Assembly (NCBI GenBank): GCA_020740775.1
Contig: JAHEWK010000066.1
Location: 1 to 16,955, forward strand
DNA: 16,955 nucleotides
Reading direction: 5' to 3'
DNA from: Ilyonectria destructans
Taxonomy: Eukaryota > Ascomycota > Sordariomycetes > Hypocreales > Nectriaceae
The notes beneath the pieces were generated by a model. It was not told the DNA's origin. It searched no databases and saw only the letters and a list, made by a program, of their open reading frames with translations. The position numbers and the translations under genes are program-made. Positions 1 to 6,729 of the stretch are shown piece after piece. Position 1 is the first letter of the stretch; every line of letters begins with the position of its first letter.

Positions 1-749
1 GAATAGAGGGGCTAGCTTGCTGCTCACTGATTACGTCTGAGGAGAAGTGGAGAGCCCACCCAACCCTGAAGGCGATATTGATTTGGATTTCTGCGATGCA
101 AGCCGTTTGATCGGTAGCCCTAGAAACCCATGTCAACTTTTTGCATGATCCCCTCTTGCAATTTGTCCTGGTTCCGGTGCGGAAAGACGCACCAGTTTCT
201 TTCCAACGGCCAGCACAGGAATAGGTTCAAAGACATGGCCACAATATATCCCGAAGCTGCGTATGCGATGACAATCCATATAATGATTCTGTAGGTTCGA
301 AAGGCCGGCGGGAATATCTGCAGGTAGAAGGCCAGGATGGCCGTCTTACTACACCAGAATGCTGTGAAGAAAGCGAAGTTGCCTGCCCAAAAGTACTATA
401 AGATCATCAGTCAGACCTAACAATGACTCCCAACTCCAGCCCTAAGTTGGAGGTAGTTTTATACCAATAATGCACTTTGCAGAGTATTTGGATCACCGGC
501 ATATCCCCGCAAAAATGCATCCTCATCCTGACGGAGGACACCCACGTACTTCAAGTAGATGTCGACCGACGAGGTGGCTGCGGCAGAGAACCACGCTAAA
601 CATATGAACACGTCGCTGAGGAGAAGCGTCTGGCGGTTTATCTTGAGTCGCAGGTACAGACGGGCGAGGATCATCACGGCAGCGATGGAGAGCAGCAACC
701 ATTCACTGATGAGGACGGCTGCTGGAGTGGGAGCATGGAGGGCCATCAC
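1..749 (-). CDS. SAT4/PTH11-like rhodopsin-domain integral membrane protein, 5' part (3' end beyond the window)
   Basis: Partial gene on the minus strand. Proposed exons are 749-465 (95 codons), 395-193 and 119-35, with introns 464-396 (69 bp, GTATAA..TATAG) and 192-120 (73 bp, GTGCGT..TCTAG). A further donor, GTAATC, starts at 34, so the gene continues past base 1. Reading frame is kept across every junction. About 191 residues are visible. They show a hydrophobic helix followed by RLYLRL near residue 30, the IYLKYVGVL loop, the helix-rich FWAGNFAFFTAFWCSKTAIL segment, and WALHFSSD in exon 3, all typical of the fungal SAT4/rhodopsin-domain family. The usual DD after helix 1 is SD here. Members are thought to be plasma-membrane sensors in fungi; ligand and partner are unknown. 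The start is the first ATG of an ATGATG pair followed by MALHAPTP. Family call is strong; exact function cannot be given. Confidence 0.82.
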
Positions 750-1207
750 TCTTCATGCTCGCATGACCTGTCGCGGCGCTGTTGATGATGTGGGATAAAT
801 GAGGTTATATTGGCAAGGTCGGTCTGTCCTGGGAGGCCATCTTGGAAGATTGTGACCATGGTCAACTATCGGTGTGCCGGCCCTGGTTTGGCGCTCTCGC
901 ACCTTTAATCACGCTAAGGACAGGAGAAATGGAAAGCCGGCAGGTGCCGGGTGCCGCGGCGCCCTAAGAGAGCTCGACGACGGGAGACTCTCGGGTCTTT
1001 GTGTTAGGATGCGCCACGGTGCAAGTTTGAAGGCACCCCGATATTACGCCACCTCTACTCGGCTGCCGTCAAGCCGCGAGTGCGGGAACAAACAAGCCTT
1101 GAATCTTGATCTCGTAGCCCTCCTTTTGACCTTCCTCAGCAATTTTGCAGGGTTGAGAAGACTCAGCAAGCGCACCACTTCGTTCACTAGATCCGGGGGA
1201 GCCTTGT
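750..1207. other. Intergenic, nothing recognised
   Basis: Upstream region of the minus-strand SAT4-family gene. It should hold that gene's promoter, but I see no clear core element. A short GC-rich, nearly palindromic patch lies around 945-965. The open reading frame running 874-1626 on the plus strand has no family resemblance and overlaps a diverged repeat, so it is not called as a gene. Confidence 0.5.
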
Positions 1208-1450
1208 GGCTGGCTTTTGTCAATGTGATCAATCAGATGCAGCCAAGGAAAGGAAGACCACACTACATCCGAAGTTTGTTGCGGATCGTCGAGTTTGGCG
1301 CTGCCCTCCATCTGCCAAGGTGCCGACGATGCGACCATCTCTATCACATGCTAGGTCTTACTAGACCAATAAACCTTTGCGGAACGAATCTTCTTTCCCT
1401 TTCATTTGTCGCACAGGCTGGACTTTTGGTGCGCCCACCTTCTATCAGTG
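1208..1450. repeat. Diverged interspersed repeat, copy 1 (partner 3700-3945)
   Basis: Aligns by eye with 3700-3945 in the same orientation over about 240 bp. Shared blocks include GGCTGGC, TGCAGCC followed by GGAAGACCA, TGCGGAT, TGCCGACGATG and CATTTGTCGCACAG, in the same order and at similar spacing. I estimate roughly 65-75% identity. Many differences in the middle are C/T or G/A transitions, with this copy carrying the T/A state more often. Both copies keep similar plus-frame residues (HLY..., GLTR, SFVAQ), so they may derive from a coding segment of an old element. I do not recognise the family. Confidence 0.6.
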
Positions 1451-1650
1451 CGCCAGTTTGCATTTACATTTCCACTAATAACGCCACCGACACACTCTGC
1501 AAGCGGCGTTTTGCGAGGCAGGTTGTGAGCAGCATCAAGCTCACTGCTCACTGCTCAGTGATAATTTTCTTGGGAGCCAGGGGCTCGCAACGCTACCTCT
1601 ACAAGCTCAGATGCTGCCCCGAGTGAAAGAATCGGTTCGAGAGGTAGGCC
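1451..1650. other. Unassigned spacer
   Basis: Lies between the diverged repeat and the TA-flanked element. No gene or repeat recognised. Confidence 0.4.
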
Positions 1651-1652
1651 TA

Positions 1653-1959
1653 CCCGGTGGTCGGGCCTTATTCGACCACCTCACCTGCTGGGGAGGGTGG
1701 TAACATTACCCACCCATATCTGCGTCGCTTGCGTATCTATTGTCCACTCTGCTAAAATTGTATGGGGTGACAGAAATAGTGGTGCAATTTTAGAGCTGAA
1801 AAAGTGGGGTTTTTAAAAATATGTATTGATTCAGTATACAACTTATTTTGTCACTACACCCATTTACTATAGAGTGACACGGATACGCAAGCGACGCAGA
1901 TATGGGTAATGTTACCCCCCTCACTATCGGTGAGGGGCAGCGAAGGGCAAGACCCCGGG
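1653..1959. mobile_element. TA-flanked MITE-like element (307 bp) with long imperfect terminal inverted repeats
   Basis: The two ends are inverted copies of each other over about 90-110 bp. They begin CCCGG at 1653 and end CCGGG at 1959, and are flanked by TA at 1651-1652 and 1960-1961. The inner part of the arms is nearly perfect: GGTAACATTACCCA then TATCTGCGTCGCTTGCGTAT near 1699-1740, mirrored at about 1883-1918. The core holds a second small inverted repeat (CTAAAATTG at 1752-1760, CAATTTTAG at 1785-1793). There is no coding capacity. TA duplication with inverted termini fits a non-autonomous Tc1/mariner-type element (known family behaviour); the parent transposase is not in the window. 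Confidence 0.72.
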
Positions 1960-1961
1960 TA

Positions 1962-2136
1962 AACACTATCCCCTCGAGTGTGGAAAGGCTCCGCCAAGTA
2001 CCTTGCCCCATATGACCCCTGTCACATGACAGGTACGTGAGGAGAGCCTCAAGATGCATCATTAATCATTCTCACTGTGAAGGGTTCTAATAGTGTAAAT
2101 TACAGCTATATGGTCTCATGCGTTTTAATACGAGCT
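1962..2136. other. Spacer with a short hairpin
   Basis: Non-coding spacer between the MITE-like element and the purine tract. A perfect 7-bp stem (CCTGTCA/TGACAGG) with a 2-base loop lies at 2018-2033. Nothing else recognised. Confidence 0.4.
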
Positions 2137-2724
2137 GAGGAAAGAAGAAGAAGAAAGAGAAGAGAAGAAGAAAGAAGAAAGAACGAAAAAGAAAAGAAGA
2201 AGATAAGAAAGGAAGAAGAAGAAAGAAAGAAGAAGCAAGAAGAAAAGAAGAGAAAGAAGAAAGAAAGAAGATAAAGAAAGAAAGAAAAGAAAGAAGAAAG
2301 AAGAGAGAAGAAAGAAAGAAAAGAAAAAGAAGAGAGAGAAAAAGAAAGAAGAAAGAGAAAGAAAGAGAAGAAAGAAGAAGAAAGAAGAAACAAGAAAGAA
2401 GAAGAAGAAAAGAAAGAAGAAAAAGAAAAGAAAGAAAAGAAGAAAAAGAAGAAAAGAAAGAAAGAAAGAAGAAGAAAGAAAAAGAAGAAGAAAGAAGAAA
2501 GAAGAAAGAAAGAAGAAAGAAGAAAGAGAAAGAAAGAAAGACAGAAAGAAGAAAGAGAAAGAAAGAAGAAGAAAGAAAGAAGAAGAAAAGAGAAGAAGAG
2601 AAGAAAAGAACAAGAAAGAAAGAAGAGAAAAGAAGAAGAAAGAAAAGAGAAGAAGAAGCAAGATCCAGAAAGAAGGAAGCAAGAGAAGAAGAAAGAAGAA
2701 AGAAGAAGAAGAAAGAAGAAGAAA
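2137..2724 (+). repeat. 588-bp almost pure purine (GAA/GAAA) tract
   Basis: From GAGG at 2137 to GAAA at 2724 nearly every base on this strand is A or G, arranged as irregular GAA, GAAA and GAGAA units. I count only about a dozen pyrimidines, several of them near 2660-2690. It is a compound degenerate microsatellite rather than one fixed period. Its length and mirror symmetry make it a candidate for intramolecular triplex (H-DNA). Open frames through it (Lys/Glu/Arg-rich on plus, Phe/Leu/Ser-rich on minus) are products of composition and are not genes. Confidence 0.95.
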
Positions 2725-3276
2725 TGTCACGGGCCAGATGAGATCAACTCAAGAGGTAATGCCACTGTATTGCGAGAATACTACGGAGTACGATGGAGAG
2801 GAAAGAGAGAAAGCGACCTGTTGGGAGGCCAGGACGGTGGGGGGCCGGCAGAACCGGAAGTACGGGGTTACTTGAGCCGGAGTGGGCGGACCCACCTAAA
2901 CAGGAGTGAGCAGGACTACGGTGGATTAGCCAATCCACTGGGATCAGTGGAGTGGACAGTGGAATCCACGAGTGGATCCACTACGTGGATTGGGTGGAGT
3001 GCTTTCAACCCTGTGTCTAGGCTCGTGACAGATACTTTGCCTCCAAATCATAAGGCCTCGTGGCCTGTAAGGTGTGGCCCGACCACACTAGTGCTGAGAC
3101 CAAGGGGGTTCCCGAGTTCCGCGAACGAGTCTGGGACCCCGAGTCATGCTAAGCCACCTCCATGCGCCGACTTTAGTTTGCGCTCTGACGTCTTTAGTTA
3201 CATGGAAGAATTGGAGAAAGCTGGCAGATGCCGTGTACGTGGAAGAAAGAGGCCTTGGACGACGGACTCTCCGATG
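2725..3276. repeat. Non-coding region with a cluster of GTGGA/TCCAC palindromes at 2921-3000
   Basis: Within about 80 bp the sequence carries GTGGATT-AGCC-AATCCAC (2921-2938), GTGGAATCCAC (2959-2969), AGTGGATCCACT (2971-2982, perfect 12-bp palindrome) and further GTGGATTGGG and AGTGGAGT units. The density of one motif in both orientations is unlikely by chance. It could be a subterminal repeat of a degraded transposon or a protein-binding array. A 198-codon open frame crosses 2770-3366 but resembles no protein I know and also runs into the next inverted-repeat element. Confidence 0.55.
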
Positions 3277-3278
3277 TA

Positions 3279-3577
3279 CAGATGTCCATATCAAAAGTCT
3301 TGTCGCAAGCTAGTGACGCCACATCCTCACATCCCTGTCGGTTACCTAATATACATAGTAGACTAGGTAGCCTTCTCACATCTTCCACTATAGCCCCTAT
3401 ACGTTCAGAGGCAGTAGTCCCCTGTGGCAGCTGGCTAGTGTTGTTATGCGCGTTATAGCTTGTGAGCTTGTAGGGGATTCAAAAAAGCCGAAGTACTCTA
3501 TGTACCTAGCCTAGTTCTGATTGGCTACCTTAATATTGGGCTCTTTCTTGCGACAAGACTTTTGATAAGAACATCTG
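3279..3577. mobile_element. Second TA-flanked inverted-repeat element (299 bp), MITE-like
   Basis: The arms 3277-3309 and 3547-3579 are inverted copies matching at 31 of 33 positions, including the flanking TA at each end (TACAGATG on the left, CATCTGTA on the right). The core is AAAAGTCTTGTCGCAAG and its reverse complement. The interior shows no coding capacity and some weaker inverted similarity (ACTAGGTAGCC near 3362, GCCTAGTT near 3509). Size and TA flanks resemble the element at 1653-1959, but the termini are a different sequence, so it would be a separate family. It might instead be a simple long hairpin of other origin. Confidence 0.55.
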
Positions 3578-3579
3578 TA

Positions 3580-3699
3580 TAAGGTGTAACATAACGGTGC
3601 AGTCGTGAAGACCCCCCACTGTCAAATCTTTCGCCCGATACCCGGCGAGTGGTAAGGCCTCAAAAATAACGGCCAGGGTGCATTTGCGATTGGGTGATT
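3580..3699. other. Spacer, nothing recognised
   Basis: Short stretch between the inverted-repeat element and the second copy of the diverged repeat. Confidence 0.4.
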
Positions 3700-3945
3700 T
3701 GGGCTGGCATCAGTTTTCCATGTGATGCAGCCCAATAAGGAAGACCAGACGAGCGTAGGGGGAGGCTACCCATACTACCCCACAGTGTAATGCGGATTAC
3801 GTATGGCACCTTCCTCCTGCAAGCTGCCGACGATGTCAACCACCTCTACCGCATATCAGGCCTTACCCGCCGAGGAACCTTTCATGGAGTGGATTCATTT
3901 GTCGCACAGATAGAATTTCGGGCGCACCCTCTTCTGGGCTGGACG
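3700..3945. repeat. Diverged interspersed repeat, copy 2 (partner 1208-1450)
   Basis: Same orientation as the copy at 1208-1450, with shared blocks in matching order. A plus-strand open frame at 3790-4014 (74 codons) reads ADDVNHLYRISGLTRRGTF and then DSFVAQ. The partner copy keeps DHLY, GLTR and SFVAQ in the corresponding frame, so the ancestral unit may have been coding. This copy looks less altered than its partner. I do not recognise the protein family. Confidence 0.6.
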
Positions 3946-4728
3946 TGGAACCTCTGGTGGTCAGAAGGCCGCTTGCATTGCATTCCGGTAACTATGCTAC
4001 CGGTTCGTGAATAGGTTATGAAAGTTGATGCTCCGGCGAAAACGTCGGCAGTGGAGGTAGCCTAGAAATGCGGAAGTATGAATGCGATGTCGAATTGTCC
4101 CGTCTTTCCGCTTTAGGCGTGCCCTGTGAGGCGGCAAATCGCGGCGGGATCCTGCGGTTGCAACCGCCGGTTCAAGCCACCTACCTCCCGGGTAACTCAC
4201 CGGGAAGTACCGCGGCTCCAAGTGAAACTGCAATTTCCTTTCGAATGACTCGAGCATGGTGAATGAGCAGCAACCTCATTTTCATTGCGAGCATGATCTT
4301 TGTCTAAATCTTAGTCTGCACTAGGAAACGCCACGTATGGCCTCTTGGGGAGCCACGGAGAAGAGGGTTTGTTGCCGTCGCAGCCACATGGCGTCGCTCC
4401 GTCGCCAATAAGCCTGGATTCAGCAGACCTGAGTCTCCCTGCAAGCCAAGGATGGGGGCTAACGAATGGTCATCACGATTTTGCCAGCACCCAAGCTATG
4501 ACATGACATGTACGGAAAATGGATTCACTCGCTCTAGGGCCGCTGCGTGATGAACTGCATACATAGCGATTCATGCCACCTGGATCTCCTTACACCTGAC
4601 GAAGAGGTGAAGGAACACATAAGAACTCGATTGCCACACCGACATATGTCAGAGTTCTATGTGCGGTACATCGTGCTCCCAATTGCCACCATTCCGTCCC
4701 CGTTCCCAACGCGCCCAGCCCAACGCAA
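3946..4728. other. Intergenic region with a GC palindrome; upstream region of the second SAT4-family gene
   Basis: A perfect 14-bp palindrome, GCGGTTGCAACCGC, lies at 4154-4167, close to a second partial inverted repeat (CCCGGGTAACTCACCGGG near 4188). The part nearest 4729 should hold the promoter and 5' UTR of the downstream gene, but no clear TATA or other element could be fixed. Short open frames here show no conservation that I can recognise. Confidence 0.4.
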
Positions 4729-6198
4729 ATGGCGAATCCAACGACGAATCCTATTGTTGATGTCGAGTCACGGTCAACCCTTGTCATTGGTATTTCTATC
4801 GCCTGCCTCTCGGTCTCCACTTTAGTCGTATTTCTACGGCTCTACACTCGCGTCTTGATACTCAAAGCTCCTGGACTGGATGACTTGACAATTTTAATAG
4901 TACAGGTATCCGCTTGGTGTCCGTGGAAGATGCGAACATGACTGATGGGCATTGCCAGCTCCTCGGAATTTGCGTCGCTATCGCAACAATCCTGGGTAGC
5001 ATTAGCCACTCCTCCTGCTTTTTACAATGCTGATCTGTAACAAGAGGCAAAATTTGGGCTTGGCCGCCATGTATGGACTGTCGAGCCAGATCAGCTCCAG
5101 GCACAGCTGCAGGTTCGCCGGACTTCGTACCTTCCTTCAAACAGTGTCCTTATGCGCTTAACAGGCCCTCTACGTTGCCATTCTCACTTACGCTCTCGCG
5201 ATGAATATCCTCAAGTGCTCCTTTCTTCTTCATTATCGCCGCATCTTCCCGGGGGAAACCATTAGAAGAGTCTCCTTGATCCTTCTCATCTTTGTTATTT
5301 TTTGGGCCATCGTCCACGACATCATCCTTGGGTTGGCTTGTGATCCGGTGTCATTCATAATTCCCAGCATGGCCGACAAATGTCTTGATACTCTTCCTGC
5401 CTGGTACTCGGTAACCATTGTGCACATCATCAGCGATTTCATTATCTTCCTGATCCCTTTGCCTGCTGTACTTTCATTGAAACTGCGCCTAAAACAAAAG
5501 ATTCTAGTGGCCTCAATTTTCAGTCTTGGGTTCTTGTGAGTGTCGTATTTCGTGTTGCAGCAAAGCGTTCGAAACTAATAATTCCGAAACCATCCAGCAC
5601 ATGCACAATATCGGTCATCCGAGCTCCTACGCTCCGAGAGGCCATCTTTACAGAAGATCCAACGTGGGGCAACACTGATGCCGCATGGTGGTCCGTCGTC
5701 GAACTCACATGCGGTATCCTTTGCGCGAGCTTGCCCACCCTGCGCCCTCTTTTGGCCAAGGTTGTGCCTGGCCTGTCAACGAAGGGCTCGAGCAGCGACT
5801 ACGAGCTCTATGCCACAGGCCGGAGGGCTATGACAACGGGGTTCATGCCAGCCGGGGACAGCGCCGCGGACGGGAGCACTGTAGCCCTGGGGGTTGTAGC
5901 ATCTGCTGACTCCGATGCCGGCGATGACCGACCGGGCATTGGCAAGCCTGACCGTATAGCGCAAGTATACGCCAGCGTATCGGGTTATGCGAAGACCAAC
6001 GAGGAAAGTTCTGAGACCGGCTTCAAAGAGAGTGGCAGGCCAAACCAGAGGGGGATCCTCATCACGACTGAGATCACACGCTGTCATCAGGATCTTCCTG
6101 TTGGAGATCACAAGTGTGAGGCGACCAAGTCGGTGGCAAAGGTGCGGAAGAAGGTGGAAGAAGGTGGAACATTCCACAGAGAGCGTGCCTGTACATAA
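4729..6198 (+). CDS. SAT4/PTH11-like rhodopsin-domain membrane protein; 3' end replaced by retrotransposon LTR sequence
   Basis: Five-exon model: 4729-4905, 4959-4995, 5045-5112, 5165-5535, 5598-6198, with introns of 53, 49, 52 and 62 bp, all GT..AG and with branch-like CTGAT, CTTAAC or CTAAT motifs. The frame is kept throughout and gives 417 residues. Family landmarks in order: helix 1 then RLYTR near residue 36, GLDD (residues 48-51), EAKFGLGRHVW (72-82), LAMNILKCSFLLHYRRIF, FIIFLIPLPAV, and DPTWGNTDAAWWSVVELTCG followed by SLPTLRPLL (238-270). The soluble tail ends ITTEITRCHQDLP at 6098; residues 386-417 and the TAA stop are LTR sequence. The native C-terminus is therefore lost, though all seven predicted helices remain. 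The start has good ATG context (CAAATGGC). Likely role by family: plasma-membrane sensor; ligand unknown. Function after truncation is uncertain. Confidence 0.85.
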
Positions 6199-6261
6199 AT
6201 AGTAGTTCTCCTACTGCACATGTAGAGAGAAGGAAGTAATCTGTATCTTCTCATTTCAACA
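6099..6261 (+). repeat. 5' LTR of the copia element (163 bp)
   Basis: Starts TGTTGGAGATC and ends TTTCAACA. It matches 11560-11722 at every base I compared. It contains a TATA-like CATAAATAG at about 6193-6201, which would serve as the element's core promoter. The same bases supply the TAA stop (6196-6198) that ends the interrupted receptor gene upstream. Confidence 0.95.
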
Positions 6262-6273
6262 GGTTATGAGCCC
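6262..6273 (+). promoter_or_regulatory. Primer-binding site, complementary to the anticodon arm of initiator tRNA-Met
   Basis: Directly after the LTR is GGTTATGAGCCC, the reverse complement of GGGCUCAUAACC in the anticodon stem-loop of fungal initiator tRNA-Met. Drosophila copia uses a cleaved half of this tRNA paired at the same internal site rather than its CCA end (established knowledge). The position immediately after CAACA fits that mode. Assigning half-tRNA priming here is inference from complementarity. Confidence 0.82.
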
Positions 6274-6400
6274 GGAAAGCTAAACATACTTAAAACGCTG
6301 AGTCTCCTACCTACTTATTTGTCTCTTACTCACAAGGACTTCACAGTCCCTTCCACTGCAGCGGAGACTCAAGGAGTCAAGGGCGGTTTTAAGCCGCACC

Positions 6401-6526
6401 AGCTCCTCGCTGATTCCACCAGCTTCTCACTGATTCCACCAGCTTCTCGCTGATTCCACCAGCTTCTCGCTGACTGATTTCACTACAATCTCGCTGATTC
6501 TACTACCTTCTAGCTGATTATACTTG
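6401..6526 (+). repeat. 20-bp tandem repeat in the copia leader
   Basis: Three near-perfect 20-bp units (AGCTTCTCGCTGATTCCACC with one or two changes) run 6401-6460. They are followed by more degenerate units carrying CTCGCTGATT-like cores to about 6526. The repeat lies in the untranslated leader between the primer-binding site and gag. Confidence 0.85.
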
Positions 6527-6643
6527 CCCCTCGGCCTGTCATACGCTCTCTTTGCCACAAGGTTTCTATCACCTTCTGTGTTGGCAGGCACTGTCCATAA
6601 GAAGCACGCCCTGGACTCGCTCTTGCTATTCAGTCCACGAAAC

Positions 6644-6712
6644 AACACAAGACCAACACAAGACCAACACAAGACCAACACAAGACCAACTCAGACCAAC
6701 ACAAGACCAACT
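6644..6712 (+). repeat. 11-bp tandem repeat in the copia leader
   Basis: Six units of AACACAAGACC, one shortened by a base (AACTCAGACC at 6688-6697), just upstream of the gag start at 6730. On RNA the unit is rich in A and C and would be unstructured. Its role is unknown. Confidence 0.88.
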
Positions 6713-6729
6713 GACTATACTGGTTCAAC

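Noticed and set aside
874..1626. 250-codon plus-strand open frame
   Set aside because: Arg/Ser/Leu-rich composition with no domain, overlaps one copy of a diverged repeat, and no plausible intron-exon structure. Best explained as a chance frame over repeat sequence.
2125..2730. 201-codon minus-strand frame rich in Phe, Leu and Ser, and the Lys/Glu-rich plus frames
   Set aside because: They follow directly from the purine tract; any such tract lacks stop codons in several frames.
2770..3366. 198-codon plus-strand frame
   Set aside because: Crosses the palindrome cluster and one arm of the inverted-repeat element; no family resemblance.
4547..4825. Open frame overlapping the start of the second SAT4-family gene
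   Set aside because: Different frame from the conserved receptor sequence starting at 4729; a shadow over the 5' UTR and exon 1.
5776..6177. 133-codon minus-strand frame
   Set aside because: Antisense to the receptor tail, no conserved motif.
6401..6712. CRISPR-like appearance of tandem repeats
   Set aside because: Units are contiguous without spacers and lie in a eukaryotic retrotransposon leader.
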